DNA from: Terriglobales bacterium
Lineage (GTDB): Bacteria; Acidobacteriota; Terriglobia; Terriglobales; Acidobacteriaceae
DNA: 64,000 nucleotides
Assembly (NCBI GenBank): GCA_025462725.1
Contig: JAOAPE010000012.1
Coordinates: forward strand, 545,942-609,941
Direction of reading: 5' to 3'
Each line of letters begins with the position of its first letter. Position 1 is the first letter of the stretch. Below the pieces are notes generated by a model. It had not been told where the DNA came from, did no database searches, and saw only the letters and a program-made list of their open reading frames with translations. Position numbers and translations under genes: made by a program. Positions 48,031 through 56,927 of the stretch are shown in pieces.

Positions 48031-48699
48031 ATGGCATTACTTGAGCGTGTAGCAACTTTGGTTCGAGCTAATTTGAACGACCTGATCGATAAGGCTGAAG
48101 ATCCGGAAAAGGTGATCAAGCAGATCATTCTTGATATGGAGAACCAGCTTCTCCAGGTTAAGACGCAAGTGGCCATTGCCATTGCGGACCAGCATCTGCT
48201 TGAGAAGAAGCAGAAAGAGAATGAAGAGAAAGTCACTGAATGGCAGCGCAAGGCGGAGCTGGCGGTCGGCAAGAAACAAGACGACCTCGCTCGCGGCGCG
48301 CTGGAGCGGTCCATCAGCTACAAGCAGATGACGGAGAGCTTCACGCAGCAAGTGGCCGACCAGAAGACGCAGGTGGACAATCTGAAGTCCGCTCTCCACA
48401 AGCTGGAACAGAAACTTGCGGAAGCGCAGAACCGTTGCGATCTGCTCATTGCACAGCAGCGTCGCGCGCGTGTTGTGGGCAAAGCCACTGATGCACATAT
48501 GAAGATGACTGACGGATCGGCGTCGGCTGGCTTCGACCGCATGAAGAACAAGATTCAGCGTAACGATGCCATCAGTTTGGCGAAGGCAGAGGTTGTCGGC
48601 ACCGACACGCTTGATGACAAGTTCGAGCGGCTGGAAAAAGAGGATGAGATCGAGCGATTGTTGTTGGAGATAAAGAGCCGGCACGCGTTAAACGCATAA
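48031..48699 (+). CDS. pspA: PspA/IM30 family membrane-stress protein
   Basis: PspA binds damaged inner membrane and oligomerises to keep it sealed. The 222 residues are nearly all helical coiled coil. The start MALLERVATLVRANLNDLID followed by KAEDPEKVIKQII is the family N-terminus, with the amphipathic membrane-binding helix 1; long helices 2 and 3 follow (about 25-140), then a helical C-terminal part ending in DEIERLLLEIKSRHALNA. GGGAG precedes ATG at 48031. No PspF, PspB or PspC is present; the XRE protein at the head of the operon takes the regulator's place. Confidence 0.93.
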   Translation: MALLERVATLVRANLNDLIDKAEDPEKVIKQIILDMENQLLQVKTQVAIAIADQHLLEKKQKENEEKVTEWQRKAELAVGKKQDDLARGALERSISYKQMTESFTQQVADQKTQVDNLKSALHKLEQKLAEAQNRCDLLIAQQRRARVVGKATDAHMKMTDGSASAGFDRMKNKIQRNDAISLAKAEVVGTDTLDDKFERLEKEDEIERLLLEIKSRHALNA

Positions 48700-48726
48700 C
48701 TGGATAACTGGAGAGGCGTAACACAG

Positions 48727-49053
48727 ATGGCAAACACTTGTGCAACAGAGCCCGCTGGAAACGCGGCAGCAAAGAGCAACGGACAGCTTGTCGCGTTTCC
48801 TGCATCCTACAAAGCGGGCCGGAAACGCCGCTCGGACCTGCGAGCGCAATTCGAGCGGCTGCTCATATTCGTACTTTGCGCTTTGTGGGGATTGGGTATT
48901 GCGTTGTGGGCGTTGGCAGCAGTGTCGAATTGGACATCAGGACACACAGTGACAAGCGCCAGTACGGAGCTACAGATGATGGTGGACTCTCCGATTAACA
49001 CAGGAGTGCATCTGCCAGTAGTGTTAGTAAAGGCATTAGTGGGATGGGACTAG
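48727..49053 (+). CDS. Small single-pass membrane protein of unknown function
   Basis: I do not recognise this 108-residue protein. It has a polar, Lys/Arg-containing N-terminal half, one hydrophobic helix (about 46-66, IFVLCALWGLGIALWALAAV) and a short outer part of about 40 residues. It lies 27 bases behind pspA, and its stop overlaps the next gene by ten bases, so it belongs to the same operon. A role in tethering or sensing at the membrane is possible; PspB/PspC motifs are not seen. Confidence 0.65.
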   Translation: MANTCATEPAGNAAAKSNGQLVAFPASYKAGRKRRSDLRAQFERLLIFVLCALWGLGIALWALAAVSNWTSGHTVTSASTELQMMVDSPINTGVHLPVVLVKALVGWD

Positions 49054-49865
49054 GAACGGATCGCCGGCTCAGGAAGACTGCAATCCTGCTGGTGATTATT
49101 TGCCTTGTTCTGGCAGCACACGCGCAGGGCGATGCGGATTTCCATCCGGATATTGAGGGCAAATTGTTTGACTCCCTGAATCAGGAGCGTGCGAAGGCTG
49201 GCTTGCCGGCGCTGATGTGGAACGAAAAGCTGGTGCAATCGGCGCGCACACACGCTGAACGGATGGCGGCGGTGCACATGCTCAGCCATCGAGTGGCCGG
49301 GGAACAGGTTCTGACAGAGCGCGTTGCGGCAACGTCGCTGCGATTCAATGCTGTGGCTGAAAATGTTGCGTACGCTACTGATCCGGATGACATCCACCCT
49401 GGATGGATGCATTCCGCGGGACATCGCAAGAACATACTCAGCCAGGATTACAACTCCGTTGGCGTTGGCGTGCTCAAGGTGAGCAAGATCTTTTATGCTG
49501 TCCAAAATTTCGCCCACGTCACGAGCGAGGACACCGTCGCCAAAGCAGAAAAGCGGCTAGGCGCAGCCTTCAATCGGATTCGAAAACAAAAGAACACTGC
49601 GCCGGTAAGAATGGTATCCACGGCAGCATTGCATGATGCGGCATGTAGGTTTGCGCGGGCGGACAAATTAGTGGCATCCGAGGTGCCGCACTCCGATGGT
49701 CAGCATTTCACCATTGCCTTTACGGCAGCCGAGCCAGAAGAACTGCCGCCAGATCTGGTGCAACTTGCGGGTGATCCCAATGTGAAGAACTTGTACGTGG
49801 GCAGTTGTTACATGACGAGTTCGCAGTATCTAGGCGGAACATACTGGTTCGCCGTCGTTTACTGA
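49044..49865 (+). CDS. Secreted CAP/SCP-domain protein
   Basis: The 273-residue protein has a signal peptide (about 10-29, AILLVIICLVLAAHAQ) and a CAP (SCP/PR-1) domain over about 35-165. The domain words are LNQERAKAGLPALMWNEKLV, ARTHAERMAAVHMLSH, VAENVAY and GWMHSAGHRKNILS, which carry the conserved His and Glu residues. The C-terminal 105 residues have no clear match and contain two cysteines. Bacterial CAP proteins are found in spore coats and envelopes; their activity is poorly known. It overlaps the previous gene by ten bases. Confidence 0.85.
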   Translation: MGLGTDRRLRKTAILLVIICLVLAAHAQGDADFHPDIEGKLFDSLNQERAKAGLPALMWNEKLVQSARTHAERMAAVHMLSHRVAGEQVLTERVAATSLRFNAVAENVAYATDPDDIHPGWMHSAGHRKNILSQDYNSVGVGVLKVSKIFYAVQNFAHVTSEDTVAKAEKRLGAAFNRIRKQKNTAPVRMVSTAALHDAACRFARADKLVASEVPHSDGQHFTIAFTAAEPEELPPDLVQLAGDPNVKNLYVGSCYMTSSQYLGGTYWFAVVY

Positions 49866-49866
49866 A

Positions 49867-50766
49867 ATGGATTCTTCGTCGAATATTTTTGTCGGAACTG
49901 CAGGATGGTCTTACAAGGACTGGCAGGGAATCGTCTATCCGGAGAAGACGAAGCCTGATCAGCATCCGATTGAATTTCTCGCGCGCTACTTCGACATGGT
50001 CGAGATCAACACTTCGTTCTACGGGCACATTAAGCCGGAATGGGGCAAGCTGTGGAGCAAGAAGGCAACACAGGTAAATCCACGATTCATGTTCACAGCG
50101 AAACTGAATCGCGCGTTTACGCATTCGCCTATTGCGGTGATTGAGTCCACAAGTTCCGCAACGCTGCATCCGAATTCTGAAGACGAGTCGCTAGCCAAAG
50201 CTGGACTGGATTCCCTGATGGAAGAGAATCGCCTGGGTGCGCTGTTGATCCAATTTCCGGTGTCGTTCAAAAATACAAACGACAATCGGGATTACCTGAA
50301 TGGAGTACTCGAGAAGTTCCGAGCTTATCCGCGAGTTGTAGAAGTGCGACATTCAAGTTGGAACAATGAAGGCATTCTGCGCTACTTCGGAGAAAAGGGA
50401 ATCGCGTTCTGCAACATCGATCAACCGGCATTGGGGAAATCGCTCAGAGCGACTGAGCATGTGACTTCGGGGATCGGCTATGTCCGGCTGCATGGACGCA
50501 ATTACGAACAGTGGTTCCAGACTGACAATCGCGATGACCGTTACAACTACCTATATGCTGAAAAAGAGTTGCAGGGATGGAAGCAAAAGATTGCAACTAT
50601 ATCGGAAAAGGCAGAGAAGACCTTTGTGGTGGCAAACAATCATTTCCGCGGACAGGCTGCCGTAAACGCCTTACAGCTCAAGAGCATGCTGAACGGGGAT
50701 GAGAAGGTCCCGATCCCGGAAACACTCGCCAAAACCTATCCCGTGCTGGAAACAATTGCTGCATAA
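49867..50766 (+). CDS. DUF72 family TIM-barrel protein
   Basis: The 299-residue protein is a complete DUF72 member: IFVGTAGWSYKDWQGIVYPE at the start, YFDMVEINTSFYGHIKPEWG near 40-60, FPVSFKNT, and RLHGRNYEQWF near 215 with the late FVVANNHFRGQAAVNA. The fold is a TIM barrel related to endonuclease IV, and the biochemical role is not settled. The start lies two bases after the CAP gene stop, so it is the last gene of the operon. It may be a passenger rather than part of the membrane system. Confidence 0.88.
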   Translation: MDSSSNIFVGTAGWSYKDWQGIVYPEKTKPDQHPIEFLARYFDMVEINTSFYGHIKPEWGKLWSKKATQVNPRFMFTAKLNRAFTHSPIAVIESTSSATLHPNSEDESLAKAGLDSLMEENRLGALLIQFPVSFKNTNDNRDYLNGVLEKFRAYPRVVEVRHSSWNNEGILRYFGEKGIAFCNIDQPALGKSLRATEHVTSGIGYVRLHGRNYEQWFQTDNRDDRYNYLYAEKELQGWKQKIATISEKAEKTFVVANNHFRGQAAVNALQLKSMLNGDEKVPIPETLAKTYPVLETIAA

Positions 50767-50890
50767 CGGGAACTTCCTACACATTACCTTCGTACTCTTG
50801 TCATGAACGGGCTAATGTAAAAAGATAACAACACGCTAACCAACGCAAGATTGACCCGTCTTAATGTTTGTACGAAGGAGAACAGCAAAA

Positions 50891-51031
50891 ATGAAAACTC
50901 TTATAGATAACATGATGGATGCGAAGTACAACGAGTATCTGGACAACGCCGCTTTGCGTATGGGCCTCACCACAGTCGTGTTTTCAGTGTGGTTGGCGGC
51001 AGGCTTTGCGTTGCTGAAGTTTGCTCTGTAA
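50891..51031 (+). CDS. 46-residue single-pass membrane microprotein
   Basis: This is an open frame of 46 residues behind an ideal AAGGAG ribosome binding site at 50875-50880. It starts MKTLIDNMMDAKYNEYLDNA and ends in one hydrophobic helix (TVVFSVWLAAGFALLKFAL). I recognise no family. The good ribosome binding site, balanced composition and the free-standing position in a 327-bp gap support a real gene. A TTGACC at 50851-50856 might be a -35, but no matching -10 is clear. The rest of the gap shows nothing else on the plus strand. Confidence 0.6.
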   Translation: MKTLIDNMMDAKYNEYLDNAALRMGLTTVVFSVWLAAGFALLKFAL

Positions 51032-51040
51032 GCGATCGTA

Positions 51041-51071
51041 GAAATGCGAAACCCGCGCACTTGGCGCGGGT
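51041..51071 (-). terminator. Rho-independent terminator of ispG
   Basis: ACCCGCGC (51051-51058) pairs with GCGCGGGT (51064-51071) around five bases. Read on the minus strand it is followed by TTTCGCATTTC, and it lies 23 bases past the ispG stop. Confidence 0.7.
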
Positions 51072-51093
51072 CAGGCCGAACAAACTTCTGCAA

Positions 51094-52347
51094 TCAAGCC
51101 TTCACGGCGACTTCCTGATCTTGCTTCCTGTGGGCTACGTAGTGTGAGTCCACATACTCATCCAGAATCTTGATGAACTCCGGGACAATGTTGTCCCCCT
51201 TCAGAGTTGTGAAGAGGCGTCCGTCTACGTAAACGGGAGCCTTGGGTTCTTCGAAAGTTCCGGGAAGTGAGATCCCGATGTTTGCGTGTTTAGATTCGCC
51301 GGGGCCATTTACTACGCAACCCATTACTGCCAGCTTCATTTCCTCAACGCCGGTATAGGTCTCTTTCCAGATCGGCATCTGTTTGCGCGTGTAACTCTGG
51401 ATCTTTTCCGCCATCTCCTGGAAGAAGGTACTGGTGGTACGTCCACATCCGGGACATGCAGTGACTTGTGGTGTGAAACTTCGTATCCCGAGAGATTGCA
51501 AAATCTGTTGCGCCACGATGACTTCTTCCGTGCGGTCACCATTCGGTGCGGGAGTGAGTGAAACCCGAATCGTGTCGCCGATACCTTCCTGCAGAGCCAA
51601 TGCGAGCGCGGCGGAACTTGCAACAATTCCTTTAGCACCCATGCCGGCTTCGGTGAGTCCAAGGTGCAAGACGTAGTCGCAGCGCTTCGCGAGTTCGCGA
51701 TAAACGTCAATCAAATCCTGCACGCCGCTGACTTTTCCGCTCAGGATGATCTGGTCTTTGCGCAGGCCGTATTTCTCCGCGAGTTCAGCAGAGTCCAATG
51801 CGCTTACGACCATCGCTTCCATCATCACGTCGCGGGCTTCTTTGGGCTCCGCTAGACAGCTGTTCTCGTCCATCATCTTCGTCAAGAGTTGCTGGTCGAG
51901 CGATCCCCAATTCACGCCTATACGCACGGGCCGTTGGTTCTCGACCGCTACTTCGATCATCGTGCGGAAATTCTCGTCGTCTTTTTTGCCAATACTGCAG
52001 TTGCCCGGATTGATGCGGTACTTCGCGAGAGCTTTCGCGCAGGCAGGATACTTCTTCAGCAGCAAGTGGCCGTTGTAGTGGAAGTCACCGATGATGGGTG
52101 TCCTTATCCCCATCTTCGCGAGTGCTTCCACAATGTGTGGGACTGCCTGGGCGGCAGCGTCATTGTTGACGGTCACTCGAACCAACTCTGACCCTGCTCT
52201 CGCCAATGCCGCTACTTGCTTGATAGTTCCCGGAATGTCCGCCGTGTCAGTGTTGGTCATCGACTGCACCACAATAGGTGCAGCGCTTCCGACGAGGACA
52301 TCTCCGATACGCACTGTTGGCGTTTTTCTGCGAGTAATCAAGGCCAT
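51094..52347 (-). CDS. ispG: IspG (GcpE), HMBPP synthase
   Basis: IspG is the [4Fe-4S] enzyme that converts methylerythritol cyclodiphosphate to HMBPP in the MEP isoprenoid pathway. The 417 residues are of the short, single-barrel bacterial type. Diagnostic parts are [20 protein letters not shown] near 30, [10 protein letters not shown] near 88, the cluster cysteines in [15 protein letters not shown] near 295 and [10 protein letters not shown] near 342. It heads away from the small protein and lies just downstream of rseP, separated from it by a terminator. Confidence 0.96.
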   Translation of the reverse strand: MALITRRKTPTVRIGDVLVGSAAPIVVQSMTNTDTADIPGTIKQVAALARAGSELVRVTVNNDAAAQAVPHIVEALAKMGIRTPIIGDFHYNGHLLLKKYPACAKALAKYRINPGNCSIGKKDDENFRTMIEVAVENQRPVRIGVNWGSLDQQLLTKMMDENSCLAEPKEARDVMMEAMVVSALDSAELAEKYGLRKDQIILSGKVSGVQDLIDVYRELAKRCDYVLHLGLTEAGMGAKGIVASSAALALALQEGIGDTIRVSLTPAPNGDRTEEVIVAQQILQSLGIRSFTPQVTACPGCGRTTSTFFQEMAEKIQSYTRKQMPIWKETYTGVEEMKLAVMGCVVNGPGESKHANIGISLPGTFEEPKAPVYVDGRLFTTLKGDNIVPEFIKILDEYVDSHYVAHRKQDQEVAVKA

Positions 52348-52400
52348 GTGAAGTATCTAAATTTTAACATGCAGAGCAGGCTAGCCTCGCTGCCGCAAAC

Positions 52401-52429
52401 AAAAACACCCGGAGCCGGTCCGGGTGTTT
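52401..52429 (-). terminator. Rho-independent terminator of the rseP operon
   Basis: AACACCCGG (52404-52412) pairs with CCGGGTGTT (52420-52428) around seven bases. On the minus strand it is followed by TTTGTTTG. It separates rseP from ispG. Confidence 0.9.
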
Positions 52430-52450
52430 AGAAGTGATCGAATAGTGCTT

Positions 52451-53785
52451 TTAGGGCAGGATCTTAGAGAAAAGCGCGGTCTTAGCAACGTCGTTATACA
52501 CCACCACCATCGCGAACAGCACCAGGAAGACAAACGCCGTTTGGTAAATGCGTTCTTTGATGCGCTGGTCTATGTCGCGTCGAATCACGCTTTCCACCAA
52601 GGTCAGCAGGATGAGCCCGCCGTCGAGGATCGGGATAGGCAGCAGATTAAAGATACCCAGGTTCAAGCTGATAGCTGACATGATCAGCATCAGCGGAGCC
52701 CAGCCTTCTTCCCGGGCCGCTTCGCCGGTCGCTTGCGCGATTCCTACTGGCCCCTGCAATTGCTTGATCGAGACTTTACGCTCAGCCATTTTTTGTACTA
52801 GTTCGACGATCAAAAAGGCAAACTTCTTGTTCTGATCGAAAGAACGGGTCAGCGCTTGAGCGAACGGCAGCTTTAACTTGATAGAAGGATTCGAGGCAAA
52901 GCCCAAGCGGAAGCGCTTCGTTCCCGAGGTCTCCGAGATGACTGGCGTAACAGTTGTCTTGAACTCAGTCGCATTCCGGGCGACGGTGACTTCAACAGGC
53001 GCGCCATTCTTCTGGGCCAAGAATTCTTGGATTGGGGGGATCGAATCGAAATGCTTTCCATCCAGCGCCTTGATCTCGTCCCCGATGCGAACGCCCGCTT
53101 TATACAGCGGCATGTCTGTTTCAATCGCGGTGACTTTGATCGGCTGCTGCGCCCACAACCCAGTGGTTCCTATTTCATTCGGGCCAGAGGCTTCAGGCTT
53201 GAGTGAGAGCGAAAGTGTCTGATTTTCGCGCGCAACCGCCAAGCTCACGGGCTCACGGGTGCTTAACATCGTTTGCAGTGCGACGTCTTCCCATGTGGGA
53301 TTCTGCACATTACCGATACGCACGATCAAATCACCGGGCTGAACCCCTGCTTTGGCCGCAGGACTGTCTTTGTCCACGGAACTAACTTTGGCTGGCTTGT
53401 CTGCCCAGTAAGCTTGCTCGTAATTGACCATGAAGACAGCCGTGAGTAGACCCACAGCGAGGATGACGTTCATGGCCGGACCGGCGAGCGCAATTAGAAT
53501 GCGTTGCCAGCGCGGATGAGAGGCGAACTCACCGGGGTCGCCGGTGCGCTGCTCCATCGGGTTTTCACCCGCCATCTTCACGTATCCGCCGAACGGCAGA
53601 GCGCTCAGGCGGTAGTCTGTCTCGCCCATGCGGAACCCAAACAGCCGTTTCCCAAAGCCGACAGAAAAAACCTCGACGCGAACACCAAATAATTTTGCAA
53701 CGAGATGGTGTCCCAACTCGTGGATCACGATCATGATCCCGAGAACGACAGCCATGGAAACTACGGCGATGAGTACGTTCATCAT
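52451..53785 (-). CDS. rseP: RseP-type site-2 protease (M50)
   Basis: RseP cuts membrane-bound anti-sigma factors and signal peptides inside the inner membrane. The 444 residues have the zinc motif HELGHH (His, Glu, His) in the first helix near 23-28, two PDZ domains (about 125-200 and 205-285, with SPAAKAGVQPGDLIVRIGNV and YKAGVRIGDEIKALDGKHF) and the third ligand in NLLPIPILDGG near 382. It lies 60 bases after dxr in the usual uppS-cdsA-dxr-rseP order. Confidence 0.95.
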   Translation of the reverse strand: MMNVLIAVVSMAVVLGIMIVIHELGHHLVAKLFGVRVEVFSVGFGKRLFGFRMGETDYRLSALPFGGYVKMAGENPMEQRTGDPGEFASHPRWQRILIALAGPAMNVILAVGLLTAVFMVNYEQAYWADKPAKVSSVDKDSPAAKAGVQPGDLIVRIGNVQNPTWEDVALQTMLSTREPVSLAVARENQTLSLSLKPEASGPNEIGTTGLWAQQPIKVTAIETDMPLYKAGVRIGDEIKALDGKHFDSIPPIQEFLAQKNGAPVEVTVARNATEFKTTVTPVISETSGTKRFRLGFASNPSIKLKLPFAQALTRSFDQNKKFAFLIVELVQKMAERKVSIKQLQGPVGIAQATGEAAREEGWAPLMLIMSAISLNLGIFNLLPIPILDGGLILLTLVESVIRRDIDQRIKERIYQTAFVFLVLFAMVVVYNDVAKTALFSKILP

Positions 53786-53845
53786 TTGAAAGAAGGTATT
53801 CCCCTGAGTATATGTGCTCGCTTCAATACCAGCAAACCGAAAAGC

Positions 53846-55039
53846 TCAATGCGCCAGCACTTTCGTAACACTTCGGCTGCTTTTGCGCTCAATGATCTCG
53901 GCAGCTAACATCCGGGACTCCGCGTCACACAAAAGAACCTTGTTAATAGATTCTGGATGGCCATCACTAGTTTCATGCAGAACAGCTTTTATTGTGGCAG
54001 GTATGTCAGAAAAGCTCATTTTGCGCTCTAAAAACGCGGCAACGGCGACTTCGTCCGCTGCATTTAGGGCCACTGACTTAGTCCCGCCCGCCTCTGCAGC
54101 TTCATACGCCAACTTGAGACATGGAAACTTGTCCAGATCGGGAGCGACGAAATCCAATCGTTTCAGGTCAAGCACATTGAACTTCAAATCAGACTCGATA
54201 CGATCCGGGTAAGTCAGCGCGTACAGGATAGGCAGGCGCATGTCGGTGACCGAGAGCTGCGCAAGGATGCTGCCGTCCACGAACTCAACGAGCGAATGGA
54301 TTGTGGACTGAGGATGAACAATCACTTTGACCTGAGCAGCAGGCAAGTTGAACAACCGGCATGCCTCGATGACTTCGAATCCTTTGTTCATCAACGTCGC
54401 GGAATCAATCGTGATGCGGCGGCCCATCTTCCAAGTGGGATGGTTCAGCGCCTGTTCGACTGTAATCGCATCGAAGTCGGCTTTCGGGGTGTGCAAGAAA
54501 GGCCCACCAGACGCTGTCAGCCAAACGGAACTAACTTCTTCCATTCGTCCGCCGCGCATGCATTGGTGGACAGCGTTGTGTTCGCTGTCTATAGGGAGCA
54601 GGGGCTTGCCTTGCTTGCGAGCTTCCGCGGTGATGATCTCGCCCGCTGCGACAAGACATTCCTTGTTGGCAAGTCCAACGTTCTTGCCGGCTTTAACTGC
54701 TTCGTACGTTGCTTCGAGTCCGGCAACGCCGACTATCGCGCTTACAACGAAATCCACTTCGGGATGAGTAGCGACTCGAACCGTTCCAGCCGCTCCGAAA
54801 ACAACTTCAATAATTTCGATACCCGCAGCCTCGAGTTTCTTGCGCAATCGCTCTGCGCCTTCCTCAGAAGCTACGGACATTATTTTCGGTTTCCATCGCT
54901 GGCATTGCGCAAAGGCGGAATCGATGTTGTTGCCTGCAGCCATCGTGAGCACGGAAAACCGGCTGGGATAGCTCTCGCAAATGCTGAGCGTGGAATTCCC
55001 GATAGATCCTGTGGAGCCGAGGATGGCGATGCGCTTCAT
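53846..55039 (-). CDS. dxr: Dxr, DXP reductoisomerase
   Basis: Dxr converts 1-deoxyxylulose 5-phosphate to methylerythritol 4-phosphate, the committed step of the MEP pathway. The 397 residues begin MKRIAILGSTGSIGNSTLSI (NADPH site). NKECLVAAGEII near 128 and LLPIDSEHNAVHQCM near 149-163 carry the metal and substrate ligands. A flexible-loop region contains LTASGGPFLHTP near 178. It overlaps no gene but starts four bases after the cdsA stop. Confidence 0.97.
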   Translation of the reverse strand: MKRIAILGSTGSIGNSTLSICESYPSRFSVLTMAAGNNIDSAFAQCQRWKPKIMSVASEEGAERLRKKLEAAGIEIIEVVFGAAGTVRVATHPEVDFVVSAIVGVAGLEATYEAVKAGKNVGLANKECLVAAGEIITAEARKQGKPLLPIDSEHNAVHQCMRGGRMEEVSSVWLTASGGPFLHTPKADFDAITVEQALNHPTWKMGRRITIDSATLMNKGFEVIEACRLFNLPAAQVKVIVHPQSTIHSLVEFVDGSILAQLSVTDMRLPILYALTYPDRIESDLKFNVLDLKRLDFVAPDLDKFPCLKLAYEAAEAGGTKSVALNAADEVAVAAFLERKMSFSDIPATIKAVLHETSDGHPESINKVLLCDAESRMLAAEIIERKSSRSVTKVLAH

Positions 55040-55042
55040 TGA

Positions 55043-55948
55043 TTAGACGATGCGATGTAAGCCGCTGATGACGAATGTTAGCACGGCCACTGGAGCGGCA
55101 AAGAGCAGCGCATCGATGCGGTCGAGCACCCCGCCGTGCCCAGGCAGCAGCGAACCGGAGTCCTTAAGATTTGCGCCGCGCTTGATCATGGATTCAACCA
55201 AGTCACCCAACTGTGCGGCAGCATTGATCACTACTGAGGCCAAAATCGCTGTGAAGAGCGTGGGAGTCTTAAATGCAGGAGTGCCTCCGAAGACGCTGGC
55301 GCTCTGCATCAGGTGTACGCGAACGAGCGTGTTGTAAATAGCCGGAAGGTGAAGAAGTATGAGGCTGCCCAAGAGTGCCGCCCCAATCAGTGACGCTGCA
55401 GTCCCTTCCCAAGTCTTGCCAGGGCTAATACGCGGGGCCAGTTTGTTTCGCCCAAAGTTCTTGCCGACGTAGTAGGCGAAGATGTCTCCACCCCAGACCA
55501 CAATCAGCATGTAGAAGACCAATATCGCCCCAAACGGGAAATACCAGATAGGTACCGCGGCCGACCATAGCGACACGGCAATATAAGGAAGGGCTACAAA
55601 GGAAGCCGCCGCCGCGGGAAGTGCGCCCTGCAAAGTTTCACGACTGAGAGCTATGGATAGAAAGATGATTGGTCCGAGCAAAACAAGCAAGAACTTCGCC
55701 CAGAATAAAGCCTGGCTCTGCGGCACTGTCAGGTTCGGCAGAGTCCCGGGCAAAAAGAACAGGACGACCATCAGCATTGTTACAGTGCGGAACGGCTCGA
55801 TCCCATGTCCTTCAACGATGTTCAAATATTCATGTGTGGCGGCCAGAGCAACGATGGCCAATGCCAGTGACATCGCCCAGACAGGTGCCTTGAAGATCAG
55901 GAGCATCACCAAGGGAATGAGAACAACAGCAGTGAGTATGCGCTTCAT
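55043..55948 (-). CDS. cdsA: CdsA, phosphatidate cytidylyltransferase
   Basis: CdsA makes CDP-diacylglycerol for phospholipid synthesis in the inner membrane. The 301 residues contain eight or so hydrophobic segments and the family signature in the last third: VVWGGDIFAYYVGKNFGRNK near 150-170, APRISPGKTWEGTAAS near 172-187 and LKDSGSLLPGHGGVLDRIDA near 262-281. The order with uppS upstream and dxr downstream is the standard one. Confidence 0.95.
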   Translation of the reverse strand: MKRILTAVVLIPLVMLLIFKAPVWAMSLALAIVALAATHEYLNIVEGHGIEPFRTVTMLMVVLFFLPGTLPNLTVPQSQALFWAKFLLVLLGPIIFLSIALSRETLQGALPAAAASFVALPYIAVSLWSAAVPIWYFPFGAILVFYMLIVVWGGDIFAYYVGKNFGRNKLAPRISPGKTWEGTAASLIGAALLGSLILLHLPAIYNTLVRVHLMQSASVFGGTPAFKTPTLFTAILASVVINAAAQLGDLVESMIKRGANLKDSGSLLPGHGGVLDRIDALLFAAPVAVLTFVISGLHRIV

Positions 55949-55992
55949 GACAACTTACAGTTTAAGGTAAGCAGGCAAAAAGGAAGAGAGAA

Positions 55993-56787
55993 TTACGCGG
56001 TGTGCTCGGTAAGTCCGCCGAAGCGGCGTTCGCGTTTTTGGAAATCTCGCAGGGCTTCGAGCAAATGCTTGCCGTCGAAATCGGGCCACAGCGTTTCGGT
56101 GACGTAGATCTCTGAATAGGCAAGCTGCCAAAGAAGGAAGTTGCTCAGTCGCATCTCTCCACTGGTACGGATCACAAGGTCAGGATCGGGCAAGTGCGAA
56201 GTGTAGAGATGTTTGCCGATGGTTTCTTCGTCGATCAACTGCTTTCGAAGGTGCTCAAGTCCGCCGTTCTTTGCAGCTGCATCGAGGATGGAATTGAATG
56301 CGTCCGCCAATTCAGAGCGGGCCCCATAGTTCAGCGCTAGAGTAAGCACCATGCCTGTGTTCTTCGCAGTGGCGTCCTGCGCCCACTGCATGACGTCTTG
56401 TACTTCGGAAGGTAGTTCATGTCGCCGCCCGATGTACTCAAGCCGAATGTTGTTGTCATTGAAGGTGCTGACTTCACTCTTGAGATATGTCTGCAGTAGC
56501 CGCATGAGAAATGCGACTTCCGTCTTCGGGCGACGCTTCCAATTCTCAACCGAAAAGGCGTACAGGGTGAGCCAAGGGATCCCAATGCGCGCAGCCGTTT
56601 CGGCAGTGCCGCGGACGGCTTCCACGCCACGCTTATGTCCGGCGACACGAGGCAGGTGTCGTTTCTTGGCCCAGCGTCCGTTACCATCCATGATGATGGC
56701 GATATGGTGTGGTAATCGCTTAGGGTCGAGCGTAGCGAAAAGCTCCCGCTCGTTCTGGTTGAGCCCGGTGATTACAGACGTCCGCAA
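55993..56787 (-). CDS. uppS: UppS, undecaprenyl diphosphate synthase
   Basis: UppS extends farnesyl diphosphate to the C55 lipid carrier for cell wall synthesis. The 264 residues show HIAIIMDGNGRWAKKRHLPR near 28-47 (catalytic Asp), HKRGVEAVR, LTLYAFSVENWKR near 73-85 and PDLVIRTSGEMRLSNFLLWQ near 200-220. The start codon is TTG at 56787, supported by GAGGAG at 56794-56799 with a six-base spacer. It is the first gene of the envelope block. Confidence 0.95.
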   Translation of the reverse strand: MRTSVITGLNQNERELFATLDPKRLPHHIAIIMDGNGRWAKKRHLPRVAGHKRGVEAVRGTAETAARIGIPWLTLYAFSVENWKRRPKTEVAFLMRLLQTYLKSEVSTFNDNNIRLEYIGRRHELPSEVQDVMQWAQDATAKNTGMVLTLALNYGARSELADAFNSILDAAAKNGGLEHLRKQLIDEETIGKHLYTSHLPDPDLVIRTSGEMRLSNFLLWQLAYSEIYVTETLWPDFDGKHLLEALRDFQKRERRFGGLTEHTA

Positions 56788-56927
56788 CGTGGTCTCCTCA
56801 AAGTGTTTGACCTAATATGACACCGCTCACTCAGGTCAGCGTTCAACCATATTAAAGTACTTGATGACGCAAAGCAAGTCCGGTTTTCGCACGTGCGTGG
56901 GATGCAAACTGCCGGTGACATCAGGCG

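Noticed and set aside
48037-48684. 215-codon open frame on minus strand
   Set aside because: It is antisense to pspA; a His/Leu-rich reverse translation of a coiled coil.
45101-50766. Anti-phage defence island
   Set aside because: XRE regulators and membrane proteins can mark defence loci, but no nuclease, toxin, NTPase effector or integrase is present. PspA, flotillin and NfeD point to membrane stress.
54296-55042. 248-codon open frame on plus strand
   Set aside because: It is antisense to dxr, which is unambiguous, and has no recognisable domain.
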